Assembly: GCA_038527215.1 (NCBI GenBank)
Contig: JBCBGC010000104.1
Span: 1 to 30,494 of the forward strand
Source: JAWPMV01 sp038527215
GTDB taxonomy: Bacteria; Bacteroidota; Bacteroidia; J057
DNA: 30,494 nucleotides
Direction of reading: 5' to 3'
Under the pieces are notes generated by a model, which was not told the DNA's origin, did no database searches, and saw nothing but the letters and a program-made list of their open reading frames with translations. Within the stretch, counting starts at the first letter, position 1. Each line of letters starts with the position of its first letter. The translations under genes and the position numbers were made by a program. This document shows, in pieces, positions 6,704 to 14,595 of the stretch.

Positions 6704-7783
6704 TTAGTCAAGGATAAAGCCCGGTCGTTTTCTCAGATAATCCACAAATTTTTCACTGACCGCTTCCCCATGCAAATAGGCCGCAGATACAGGTTTAGCT
6801 ACCGGTACAAAGTCAGGATCATTTATCACCTGCTTTGGAAAATCGTGGTGTAAAATCCCTGATTGGCCAGCCGTTATAAAGTCGAGCCCTCCGTCCAGAG
6901 CCTTATGCACATCTGCTCCGGAGCGAATTCTGCCTGCGGCCGTAAACAGGACCTTCCCAAAATCCAGGGCGGCAAAATGCTCCAGTAAAGTCTGATCCTG
7001 ATATTTTTCCTCCAGAGGCAATTTGAAGCAATCCCAAAGCGAAAGGTCCAGAAAGTCGATCTTCCCATCCGCAATTAGCTGTTGGCAAACCCATTTGATC
7101 TCCGCGATGTCCATGCCGAAGCGCTCAGGAGAAAGGCGCACCCCCAGTAAGAATTCAGCCCCACATTTCTTTCTCACCTCCTCGACGATTTCAAACAACA
7201 GACGGGCTCTTTTTTCCAAACTTCCTCCATAGGCATCCGTGCGGTGATTAAATTCACTACTCAAAAACTGGCAGAGGATATATCCGTGGGCACCATGGAT
7301 TTCTACCCCATCATAGCCACACTGCTTTGCCCTTACTGCTGCCGCAATAAAATCATCCCGGAGCTGCTCTACCTCGGCCAGGCTCAGGGCTCTGGCTCCG
7401 GTCTTTTCATCATCCGAAGGACATACCGGTCTTTCCCCAATCAGGGCCTCCGGCGACCGCATACCCGCATGATGCAATTGGACAAGGGCCAGGCTCCCGT
7501 GTCGTCTGATCTCGCTGGCCAGTCGTTGGTGGCCCGGTGTGTGGATATCGGAAAAAATGCCCAACTGGCCGGGAAAGCCTTTGCCATTGGCCTGGACGTG
7601 GGAAGCACAGGTCATCACGATCCCGAATTGTCCTTCGGCCCGTTTGGTCAGCCAGGTAAACTCTTCCTCCGAAAGCTGCCCATCTTGATGGCTTTGGGTA
7701 TTGGTAAGCGGGGCCAGCATAAAACGGTTTTTACTGGTCAGACCACAAGGAAAGGTAAAGGGAGACTGGGGGGAGGTTGCCAT
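6704..7783 (-). CDS. Old Yellow Enzyme-family NADH:flavin oxidoreductase
   Basis: 359 residues covering one complete FMN-binding TIM barrel. Visible signatures are the N-terminal NRFMLAPLTN strand, LVQLHHAGMRS near 100-109, the substrate-binding pair in EIHGAHGYIL (His163 and His166), and the SSEFNHRTDAYGGSLEKR block (Arg181, Tyr185) that lines the active site. AAGRIRSG and the final FITAGQSGIL region should bind the FMN phosphate. There is no Fe-S/NAD extension, so this is the short OYE form, not the 2,4-dienoyl-CoA reductase form. It likely reduces activated C=C bonds with NAD(P)H; the physiological substrate is unknown. It starts at ATG 7783, preceded by an A/T-rich leader. Confidence 0.9.
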   Translation of the reverse strand: MATSPQSPFTFPCGLTSKNRFMLAPLTNTQSHQDGQLSEEEFTWLTKRAEGQFGIVMTCASHVQANGKGFPGQLGIFSDIHTPGHQRLASEIRRHGSLALVQLHHAGMRSPEALIGERPVCPSDDEKTGARALSLAEVEQLRDDFIAAAVRAKQCGYDGVEIHGAHGYILCQFLSSEFNHRTDAYGGSLEKRARLLFEIVEEVRKKCGAEFLLGVRLSPERFGMDIAEIKWVCQQLIADGKIDFLDLSLWDCFKLPLEEKYQDQTLLEHFAALDFGKVLFTAAGRIRSGADVHKALDGGLDFITAGQSGILHHDFPKQVINDPDFVPVAKPVSAAYLHGEAVSEKFVDYLRKRPGFILD

Positions 7784-7943
7784 AAAGATTAGCGGAAACG
7801 ATTGAATTAAGTACGCCTATTCAACTTACCTCTATAAAATAAGTTATCCAGACTTGGAAATAGATGGACGGCATGATGAAAAGGCATTTCCTATCTCAGC
7901 CGGCATTCCGCCCATACCTTAAACTTACCCCAACTATCTCATT

Positions 7944-8612
7944 TCACCTAAACTTTACATATTTGATCCCTGCTCTTATTTCGTGCTCAATCAGATTTTC
8001 TTTAGGGGGAATCGGGCACACGTATTTAAGTGAGTAGGCGCAGTAGGGATTGTATGCCTTGTTAAAGTCTATGATTATGCTGCTCGCATCTTCCGGAATC
8101 TTTAAATCAATATACCTTCCCCCACCATACGTTTCCTTACCTGCCGTAAGATCCTTAAATGGGAGAAAAAGATAGTCTTCGGATCCCTCCTTCTCCTCCA
8201 GGCTGACCAATTTATATATGAGTAGATTGACTGGGTTCCCGGCTAGCGAAAAGCTGGCTTTGCCATAAATATCAAAATCTGCTTTCATCCAAAGATTGGT
8301 GGACATCCTTATCCGTTCAGGCTCAGAAAAAACCTCTAGACTAGCCTCGAAGCGATAGCTAGAATCCACGGTAAAAAAACTATGCCCACCTGCTTCCTTG
8401 AATGCTTGTAGCTGCTTTTCTTTTAGAATGGTTGTTTCGGGGTTCCCGTATTGCTCGTTCATCTCTTTCTGGAAAGCCGTGATTTCAACCAGGTAAGGAT
8501 GCGAATCGGGGGGGCTTTGGGCGAAACTTAGTATTCCTGTACACATAAATAGAATAGTAAGTCCCCACACGCTTCTATTCTGATACAAATTCTTCGTTTT
8601 TAGTTCCTCCAT
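7944..8612 (-). CDS. DUF1684 family exported protein
   Basis: 222 residues. The N-terminus has a short charged lead, a hydrophobic segment WGLTILFMCTGILSF and a likely signal-peptidase site near AQS, so the protein is probably exported. The C-terminal half shows the DUF1684 pattern: GGGRYIDL, then SIIIDFNKAYNPYCAYSLKY, then VCPIPPKENLIEHEIRAGIK. The family is widespread in Bacteroidota and Actinobacteria and has no established biochemical function. It stands alone, 160 bases from the OYE-family gene. Confidence 0.8.
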   Translation of the reverse strand: MEELKTKNLYQNRSVWGLTILFMCTGILSFAQSPPDSHPYLVEITAFQKEMNEQYGNPETTILKEKQLQAFKEAGGHSFFTVDSSYRFEASLEVFSEPERIRMSTNLWMKADFDIYGKASFSLAGNPVNLLIYKLVSLEEKEGSEDYLFLPFKDLTAGKETYGGGRYIDLKIPEDASSIIIDFNKAYNPYCAYSLKYVCPIPPKENLIEHEIRAGIKYVKFR

Positions 8613-9223
8613 TTTAATTATGTAATTAGCTCGTAAACAGACTCTTTCGTCAGGGTAGAAATCCTAAGCTATGGCAGGGATAAATACGTGTTCAGATGGA
8701 AGCACGTGATCCCAGGCATGTAGGATCAATCGGCCCAAAAACGCAATACCTTACCTTCAGCTGAGGTTAACCTTGCTAGCAGACGTTCCTTAAAACGGAG
8801 GTAAGCGGAACAGAAAGATTGGAGAGGTGAGTATTGAGAAGACAAGCAAAAAACCTGTATATAAGGTGGCTGGCCATCTTATCAAATATTCTCTATTCAA
8901 AAGTAGGCAAAATAAGATTATTTCGAGGCGTAAATCCCCTTTATTTCAATTAGAAAAATAAATAACCTTCTCCTAACAAAAGCTTATTCAAGCTATTGAG
9001 ATGTTTTCCCGGGCTGATTAGGGATCATCATAGACCCCTCAGACACTATTGAAATTGGCATCCTGAGGCAGGGGCCTTTCATGGAAAACCCGTAAGCTAA
9101 GACGCGAAATGAGCGAACTTACCTCCTCTCTCAAAAATCCCTTCAGCTACTAGCATCGAATCCTCCCAGATAGTAACTTGCCGCGGGCATAAAACCGCCC
9201 TTGAACACTCTCAAACTAACGAT
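8613..9223. other. 610-bp intergenic region between divergent genes
   Basis: This is the shared upstream region of the DUF1684 gene (minus) and nhaD (plus). I see no open frame worth reporting. It contains a hairpin, CCTCAG (9037-9042) with CTGAGG (9063-9068) and a 20-base loop, about 150 bases before nhaD, and a palindrome-like AGCTGAGG/CCTTCAGCT stretch near 8755-8768. Promoters for both flanking genes must lie here, but no box is convincing. A structured leader for nhaD is possible but not demonstrated. Confidence 0.4.
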
Positions 9224-10561
9224 ATGTACATCTTAATGATCGTTGCTTTTGTTGTGGGATACTTCTTCATTGCGATGGAGCATCCCTTCAAAATCGACAA
9301 AGCAGCCTCCGCGGTCTTAACCGGGGTAATCTGTTGGACCTTATTGGTTTTGGGACAGGAAGCCATTTTTGCGGGCGTCTCTGCCGAAGCGCTTCATGGT
9401 CATACGGACCTGGCGCACTTCCTGGAATTCTCGCTACTGGAACACCTGGGCGAAATCGCTGAGATTTTGTTTTTCCTTCTGGGAGCCATGACCATCGTAG
9501 AATTGGTGGATGCCCATAAAGGTTTTGCCGTCATCACCGACCGCATCAAAACCACCGACAAGGTTCGCCTGCTCTGGATTATCTCCATTGTTACTTTCTT
9601 CTTTTCTCCCGTACTGGACAACCTGACCACTTCTATCGTGATTGCGGTATTGCTCAGGAAGTTGATTCGAGACAAAGAAGACCTTTGGTTTTTCGCCGGT
9701 ATGGTGATTATCGCTGCCAATGCCGGGGGCGCCTGGTCTCCGATTGGAGACGTTACCACCATCATGCTATGGATTGGCGGACAGGTTACAGCAGGCAACA
9801 TCATTCTGAAGGTATTTTTCCCTGGCGTAGTCAATTTATTGGTGCCGCTGATCATTGCCAGTTTTATGCTCAAAGGTAATGTAGAGCGTCCGCGTGCAGG
9901 AGAGATTGACGAAGGATTAAAATTCCCAGTTACCACCCGCGAACAAAATCTTATCTTCTGGATGGGCGTACTGGGACTGCTGTTTGTACCTTTCTTCAAG
10001 ACTTACACCCACCTGCCTCCTTACATGGGCATGCTGTTCTCCCTGGGCGTTATCTGGGTAACTACCGAGATCATTCACCGCAACAAAGACCACGAAATCA
10101 AGAGCCACCTTTCGGTAACCGGCGTGATCACCAAAGTAGATACCCCCAGTATCCTCTTTTTCCTGGGAATTTTGTTGGCGGTGGCTGCCTTGCAAACCGC
10201 CGGGCACTTGACCGCTATGGCAGGCATCATTGACGAGACCTTCAAAGGCAACATTTACGCCATCAATACCCTCATCGGCTTGCTTTCCTCTATCGTGGAT
10301 AACGTGCCGATTGTGGCGGCAGCCATGGGGATGTATCCGATTGAGGCCTATGCCACGGACCATCCCTTCTGGGAACTGCTGGCCTATTGTGCCGGTACGG
10401 GAGGTAGTGCCCTCATCATCGGTTCTGCCGCTGGGGTAGCCATCATGGGAATCCTCAAAATTGACTTCATCTGGTACCTCAAGCGCATCAGCTTGCTGGC
10501 CCTTTCCGGCTACTTTGCTGGTATTGGGGTATATTGGTTGCAGGAAATGTTGATTGGATAA
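9224..10561 (+). CDS. nhaD: Na+/H+ antiporter NhaD
   Basis: 445 residues, almost entirely hydrophobic, with roughly a dozen membrane segments. It matches NhaD of the ion-transporter (ArsB/NhaD) superfamily: LLEHLGEIAEILFFLLGAMT followed by IVELVDAHKGF near 85-105, the FFFSPVLDNLTTSIV re-entrant motif and ANAGGAWSPIGDVTT. The same half-motifs recur in the second half as SSIVDNVPIVAAAMG and GTGGSALIIGSAAG. The protein exchanges cytoplasmic Na+ (or Li+) for H+ and supports pH and salt homeostasis, which fits a saline habitat. It is monocistronic: a 610-base leader precedes it and a strong terminator follows. Confidence 0.93.
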   Translation: MYILMIVAFVVGYFFIAMEHPFKIDKAASAVLTGVICWTLLVLGQEAIFAGVSAEALHGHTDLAHFLEFSLLEHLGEIAEILFFLLGAMTIVELVDAHKGFAVITDRIKTTDKVRLLWIISIVTFFFSPVLDNLTTSIVIAVLLRKLIRDKEDLWFFAGMVIIAANAGGAWSPIGDVTTIMLWIGGQVTAGNIILKVFFPGVVNLLVPLIIASFMLKGNVERPRAGEIDEGLKFPVTTREQNLIFWMGVLGLLFVPFFKTYTHLPPYMGMLFSLGVIWVTTEIIHRNKDHEIKSHLSVTGVITKVDTPSILFFLGILLAVAALQTAGHLTAMAGIIDETFKGNIYAINTLIGLLSSIVDNVPIVAAAMGMYPIEAYATDHPFWELLAYCAGTGGSALIIGSAAGVAIMGILKIDFIWYLKRISLLALSGYFAGIGVYWLQEMLIG

Positions 10562-10590
10562 AGCAGGCTTAAGCCTCTGAAAACTTATAG

Positions 10591-10628
10591 AACTCCGGAA
10601 GCTGGCCAGGCTAGCTTCCGGAGTTTTT
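10591..10628 (+). terminator. Rho-independent terminator of nhaD
   Basis: ACTCCGGAAGCT and AGCTTCCGGAGT form a perfect 12-bp stem around a 9-base loop, directly followed by five T. It sits 30 bases after the nhaD stop. Confidence 0.9.
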
Positions 10629-10789
10629 GGTTAATGGGTAGGCAGAGCCGCACACTTCGTTAGGTAAATTGGGGTCTATCATATCGCCTGCGGAAAAATT
10701 GGTTCCAGGGTAAAAGCAATTTTGCATCATTCTTGCAATAGCCATTGCATAAATACTGTGGCCTTTTGGGGCTTTCCTGAAATTGACCT

Positions 10790-11215
10790 ATGTCTACTGT
10801 CTACCTTGCCATTGCAAGGAGCTACAGACCTACCTTTGAAACTGCGTACCAGGAACTGAGAAAGGTATTGCAGGAGCATAATTTTGGCCTGTTCTCCTTC
10901 GTGGACGAATATTTGTTTTCTCCGGGTCGGGAGCGGCTCATGATGGAAACTGCTGAAGCGGAAATAGCTTCTTGCAGCCTGTTTATTGCCGAAGGCAGCA
11001 AAAAAGCCATCGGTGTAGGGATTGAAACAGGCATGGCCAAAAGCCGTAATATCCCCATTATTTACATCCGCCAACGTGGGACTCCTTTTTCTACTACCCT
11101 CGAAGGCTGTGCCCAAATAAGCCTGGTCTATGACGACCCGGCAGACCTCACCGAGAAAATCCGGGTTCTGCTACAAAGTTTTGTGCCACACTCCCCCAGG
11201 CTACGTCCAGCTTAG
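10790..11215 (+). CDS. Nucleoside 2-deoxyribosyltransferase-like protein
   Basis: 141 residues with the compact alpha/beta fold of the nucleoside 2-deoxyribosyltransferase/DNPH1 superfamily. Cues are the first strand STVYLAIARSY, the helix-to-strand stretch ETAEAEIASCSLFIAEGS (cf. the family's aDlviae), and GVGIETGMAKSRNIPIIYI, where Glu79 lies where the catalytic glutamate of the GvGxExGxA motif is expected. Members cleave or transfer N-glycosidic bonds of (deoxy)nucleosides or nucleotides; some relatives only bind ligands. The N-terminal D-x-x-x-P-F motif of classical enzymes is not obvious, so catalysis is uncertain. It starts at the first ATG. Confidence 0.65.
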   Translation: MSTVYLAIARSYRPTFETAYQELRKVLQEHNFGLFSFVDEYLFSPGRERLMMETAEAEIASCSLFIAEGSKKAIGVGIETGMAKSRNIPIIYIRQRGTPFSTTLEGCAQISLVYDDPADLTEKIRVLLQSFVPHSPRLRPA

Positions 11216-11267
11216 CAGTGAATAGGACCATCAAGTTACCTTTCGGGAACGTTTGGATACTTACTGA

Positions 11268-11304
11268 AAAGAGGCGGGTTCTTTTTTCGACCCGGTGTCT
11301 CTTT
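11268..11304 (+). other. Two-part hairpin between genes
   Basis: AAAGAG (11268-11273) pairs with CTCTTT (11299-11304), and inside it CGGGT (11275-11279) pairs with ACCCG (11290-11294) around a T-rich loop. It lies about 50 bases after the deoxyribosyltransferase-like gene. It could end that transcript or shape the next leader, but there is no T run after the stem. Confidence 0.4.
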
Positions 11305-11351
11305 CCTTATTGTGAGGGTTCGGTATCGTTTTGTTACAGAAAGCGCTTGGA

Positions 11352-11747
11352 ATGCAGCTCAAAACCGAAATATGCTTTTGTCTGATGGTGCTCAGCCTCA
11401 GTCCCCAATGCCAGAAAAACATGAAATTCAGTTATGTAGATGGGAGCGGAAACCGCTACCACCTCCTTGACCAGCAGCTCACCTATGCTCCCATGACACC
11501 CGAGCACAGCTCCAGCGGAACCTATAGCGGAGGAGATCCCGCCGTAAAAAACCTTTCTAAGACCGAACTGAGCCAGCTTAAGGAAAAGGCTGAAGGGCTG
11601 GTGGCGGATACCACCTGCCATACCCAAATGCGAACCATGGGGACCGGCACCCTGCGAGCCGGAGAAAAGCGCGTGCTGCTGAGTTATCGCTGTCGATCCA
11701 AACAAGCCTTTGAAAGCTGGTTGAAAGCCCTTCTGAAGGAGGATTAG
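11352..11747 (+). CDS. Small exported protein of unknown function
   Basis: 131 residues from the ATG at 11352; a TTG seven codons earlier is the other option. The N-terminus MQLKTEICFCLMVLSLSPQC looks like a short signal peptide, possibly of a lipoprotein although the residues before the Cys are not a canonical lipobox. The mature part begins with a YVDGSGNRYHL strand and a T/S/G-rich stretch (TPEHSSSGTYSGGD). The second half holds TTCHTQMRTMGTGTL and ends in a helix, KQAFESWLKALLKED. I do not recognise the family. The complementary-strand frame over this region looks like a shadow. Confidence 0.55.
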   Translation: MQLKTEICFCLMVLSLSPQCQKNMKFSYVDGSGNRYHLLDQQLTYAPMTPEHSSSGTYSGGDPAVKNLSKTELSQLKEKAEGLVADTTCHTQMRTMGTGTLRAGEKRVLLSYRCRSKQAFESWLKALLKED

Positions 11748-11780
11748 CAAGCAGCATTTTCTCCCGAGCAAAAGAGCCTT

Positions 11781-11788
11781 TATCTTCG
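11781..11788 (+). promoter_or_regulatory. Putative Bacteroidota -7 box for the DinB-family gene
   Basis: TATCTTCG matches the Bacteroidota -7 consensus TAnnTTTG at 5 of its 6 fixed positions and lies 24 bases before the ATG at 11813. The upstream -33 element is not clear. Confidence 0.35.
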
Positions 11789-11812
11789 CTACCTCACGCT
11801 TAGCGAACGCTT

Positions 11813-12325
11813 ATGACGCCCAAAGAAGTTGCCCACCTACTGGAGCTCGCCTTGGAAGAGGCCTATCCCTCCTTGCAAGCTATGTCTCCCGAAACCCGTA
11901 CCACTCCCCTGGCGCCTGGCAAATGGTCTCCTCAGCAGGTCATGGGCCATTTGATTGACTCGGCAGCCAACAACCATCAGCGTTTTGTCCGGGTCCAGCA
12001 GCAGGAGAATTTTATTTTTAAGGGATATCAGCAGGATCAGTGGGTCATCCAACAAGCCTACGAGGAGGCTTCCTGGGAGACTATCTTGAACTTATGGACG
12101 GCATATAATCGTCATTTGGCGCATGTCATCAGGCATTTGCCGCAGCAGCTCTGGGCGCAAAGTCGCCATCCCCACAACCTGCACCAGATTGCCTTCAAGA
12201 CCGTACCGGAAGACCAGCCCACTTCCCTCGCCTATTTTGTGGCTGATTACATTGCCCACCTGGAGCACCACCTCAAAGGCCTGATTCCGGGCTTTTCTAC
12301 ACGCTTATTGGGGACTTCCTATTGA
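11813..12325 (+). CDS. DinB superfamily protein
   Basis: 170 residues forming the four-helix DinB/YfiT-like bundle. The family's metal-binding histidines are visible: His46 in GKWSPQQVMGHLIDSAANNH and the pair in DYIAHLEHHLKGL (His149, His153). This is the subgroup annotated as DinB-like domain proteins, several of which act as metal-dependent thiol transferases (bacillithiol or mycothiol) or remain uncharacterised; the thiol used here is unknown. It stands alone, with a short leader and no clear terminator. Confidence 0.85.
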   Translation: MTPKEVAHLLELALEEAYPSLQAMSPETRTTPLAPGKWSPQQVMGHLIDSAANNHQRFVRVQQQENFIFKGYQQDQWVIQQAYEEASWETILNLWTAYNRHLAHVIRHLPQQLWAQSRHPHNLHQIAFKTVPEDQPTSLAYFVADYIAHLEHHLKGLIPGFSTRLLGTSY

Positions 12326-12431
12326 GAAAATGTGACCTGCAACCCCTTTCCTTTTCCTAAGTCTATAGGTCCGGCATGATTCGGCTGAATAGCTGTATCT
12401 GGACTTGATCCCATTCTCCAAATTTTCGTAT

Positions 12432-12438
12432 TTTGGAA
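12432..12438 (+). promoter_or_regulatory. Putative -7 box upstream of the M48 peptidase
   Basis: TATTTTG resembles the Bacteroidota TAnnTTTG box with one T missing. A TTG about 21 bases upstream (near 12406) could be the -33 element. The leader would be about 30 bases. Confidence 0.3.
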
Positions 12439-12472
12439 ATGTGGATACGCCCGTATTCAAAAAAACCACCCT

Positions 12473-14248
12473 ATGAAAAAGCATGTCTTCGCCTGTCTGG
12501 TCGCTGCCGCGGCTTTTGTGATGCTCCCCGCCTGTGTGAGAAATCCTGTTACGGGCAAAAAGGAGGTCTCATTCATGTCCAATCAGCAGGAAATGGCCCT
12601 GGGAGCCCAGTCCGACCCTAGCATTGTAGCTAGTTTTGGCCTGTATGATGATCCTGCGATTCAGAAATTCATTGAGGAGAAAGGCATGGCTATGGCCAAG
12701 CTCTCCCACCGGCCTGAGTTGGAATGGAAGTTCCGCATTCTGGATTCTCCCGTGGTGAACGCCTTCGCGGTACCGGGAGGCTACATATATTTCACCCGGG
12801 GCATCATGGCCCATTTCAATAATGAAGCAGAATTTGCCGGGGTACTGGGACACGAAATCGGCCATGTCACCGCGCGCCACTCTGCCCGGCAGTATACCAA
12901 GCAAACCCTGGGACAGATCGGACTGATCGCAGGCCTCATCTTATCTCCTGATTTTCGGGAGTATGCCGAGCAAGCCAGCCAGGGGATGCAGCTCCTTTTT
13001 CTAAAATTCAGTCGGGATCACGAAAGTCAGTCCGATGCCCTGGGGGTACAGTATTCCACCCAGGCCGGCTATGACGCCCGCGAGATGGCGGATTTTTTCC
13101 ATACCCTGGAGCGGCTCAGTGCCAATCCTAATGGAGAACGCCTTCCGGAGTTTTTGTCCACCCATCCCGATCCTGCCAACCGCTTTGAGAACGTAGGCAA
13201 AATGGCGGAGGAATGGCAGGCCAAACCCGAATATCAGGGAAAGAGCTTCACCATTAATCGTGATTCATATCTGAAAATGATCGATGGGATGATTTATGGA
13301 GATGACCCCAAGCAAGGCTATGTGGACAATTTTGTTTTTTACCATCCCGAACTCAAATTCCAATACAATGTACCGCGCAACTGGAAGACGGTAAATTCTC
13401 CTCAGCAGGTACAGATGGCTACTGAAGATGGGAAGGCCATGATGGTCTTAACTCTGGCTCAGGGGGACAATATGCAGCAAGCTGCCCAGAAATTTGCTGA
13501 GGAGCATCAGCTTACTGTCGTTGACAGCCGCCAGACCACCGTGAATGGCCTCTCGGCCCTGGCCGTGGTATCTGACCAGATTCCTCAGCAACAGCAAGGA
13601 CAACAATATCAACAATCAGCCGCCAATCAGCCCACCGTCGCGACCAACCAATCCTCTGGTTCAGGAAGTGGGAGCGGAAGTAGTTCCTCAGCCCCTCCTA
13701 CCCGACAGGGCGGAGGGACCACCACCAACTCCGGCAGCAGCGGTTCAGGCAAGGTGATCACCACCCGGGAGAATCAGAACCAACCGTCCGATAAATCAAC
13801 CGGCAATACCGGTTCCACCTCTACCAATAACGGGAAATCCATTCCTCAATCGCCTTCCAATCAGAACCAGCCTGCGCCCTCGCAAAATCAGCCTGCGCCA
13901 CAGCAATCAGGCGCTCAGCCGACCCTGAGGGTGTATTCCTATTACATCACCTACAACAAGCTGATTTATGTGTTCCACGGGATCAGCAAGTTTGAGGACC
14001 AGGCCAAGTATAAAAATGCATTCCTCAATTCGATGCGCAGCTTCAAAGTCCTTACCGATCCGGCGCGCATCAATGTGAAGCCAGAAAGGCTGAAGATCGT
14101 TCCGGTGAAAGCCAATGGCACCTTCCAGGCTGCCCTGAATAGCTACGGCATCACCAGCAAGCGGCATAAAGAATTTTCCATTGTCAATGGCATGGAACTA
14201 GGTGCAGCCGTCAGAAAAGGAAATCTGATTAAGATTGTGGAGAAGTGA
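12473..14248 (+). CDS. M48-family metalloprotease lipoprotein with Q/N/S/G-rich linker
   Basis: 591 residues. The N-terminus is a lipoprotein signal ending LPAC (Cys21), so the enzyme is anchored facing the periplasm. The M48 catalytic motif is HEIGH (His127, Glu128, His131) in GVLGHEIGHVTARHSARQ, and the third zinc ligand is the Glu of SRDHESQSDALG near 184. Upstream is the conserved NAFAVPGGYIYFTRG. This part resembles BepA/LoiP-type outer-membrane quality-control peptidases. Residues ~369-481 are a low-complexity linker of Gln, Asn, Ser, Gly and Pro, including two tandem QNQPAP units. The last ~50 residues (TFQAALNSYGI..., IVNGMELGAAVRKGNLIKIV) form the small C-terminal module seen in many M48 proteins. 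A TATTTTGG box lies about 40 bases upstream. Confidence 0.9.
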   Translation: MKKHVFACLVAAAAFVMLPACVRNPVTGKKEVSFMSNQQEMALGAQSDPSIVASFGLYDDPAIQKFIEEKGMAMAKLSHRPELEWKFRILDSPVVNAFAVPGGYIYFTRGIMAHFNNEAEFAGVLGHEIGHVTARHSARQYTKQTLGQIGLIAGLILSPDFREYAEQASQGMQLLFLKFSRDHESQSDALGVQYSTQAGYDAREMADFFHTLERLSANPNGERLPEFLSTHPDPANRFENVGKMAEEWQAKPEYQGKSFTINRDSYLKMIDGMIYGDDPKQGYVDNFVFYHPELKFQYNVPRNWKTVNSPQQVQMATEDGKAMMVLTLAQGDNMQQAAQKFAEEHQLTVVDSRQTTVNGLSALAVVSDQIPQQQQGQQYQQSAANQPTVATNQSSGSGSGSGSSSSAPPTRQGGGTTTNSGSSGSGKVITTRENQNQPSDKSTGNTGSTSTNNGKSIPQSPSNQNQPAPSQNQPAPQQSGAQPTLRVYSYYITYNKLIYVFHGISKFEDQAKYKNAFLNSMRSFKVLTDPARINVKPERLKIVPVKANGTFQAALNSYGITSKRHKEFSIVNGMELGAAVRKGNLIKIVEK

Positions 14249-14252
14249 GACC

Positions 14253-14547
14253 GTCCTTAGAGGACTGAGAGAGGTGAGACCGGCCCCGATAAATCGGGAC
14301 CTGAGAGAACAGAGACCGTAACCCTGGCTTCCAGCCGGGAAATGGGCCCGAAGGACCCCGTAACCCTGGCTTCCAGCCGGGAAAAAGGGCCCGAAAGATT
14401 CGGCAGCCGCAGCTTGCAGCTGCGGTCAACCTACCAGCGAAGCTGGCCACTCTTTTCAGCGGATGCAATCCGCTGCTACGGAGATGCAATCCGCTGCTAC
14501 GGAGATGCAATCCGCTCCTACGGAGATGCAATCCGCTGCTACAAAAA
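14253..14547. repeat. Intergenic array of short hairpins and tandem repeats
   Basis: Between the M48 gene and the quinone-reductase-like gene lies a string of short palindromes with different stems and mostly 3-base loops: GTCCT-TAG-AGGAC (14253-14265), CCCGA-TAAA-TCGGG (14285-14298), GGCT-TCC-AGCC twice inside a 27-base repeat (14316-14342 and 14358-14384), CCGCAGCT-TGC-AGCTGCGG (14407-14425), CCAGC-GAA-GCTGG (14434-14446) and GCGGAT-GCA-ATCCGC (14459-14473). The last starts a tandem of four ~21-base units (14462-14542). No gene is credible in this stretch on either strand. Confidence 0.85.
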
Positions 14548-14565
14548 TATATTGATCCTGACCCT

Positions 14566-14595
14566 AGCCGCAGATACCATCTGCGGCTTTTTTTT
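14566..14595 (+). terminator. Rho-independent terminator reading rightward
   Basis: AGCCGCAGAT-ACC-ATCTGCGGCT is a perfect 10-bp stem with a 3-base loop, followed on the plus strand by eight T. It faces the end of the minus-strand quinone-reductase-like gene and would stop transcripts coming through the hairpin array from the M48 gene. Confidence 0.8.

Noticed and set aside
9400..9999. 199-codon minus-strand open frame opposite nhaD
   Set aside because: The Ser/Thr/Pro-rich translation is the mirror of a membrane protein gene and is not a protein family.
11334..11771. 145-codon minus-strand frame opposite the small exported protein
   Set aside because: The plus-strand frame has a plausible signal peptide and agrees with the direction of its neighbours; the minus frame has no features.
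14462..14542. CRISPR-like tandem repeat
   Set aside because: The four ~21-base units are contiguous with no unique spacers, and no cas genes are nearby.
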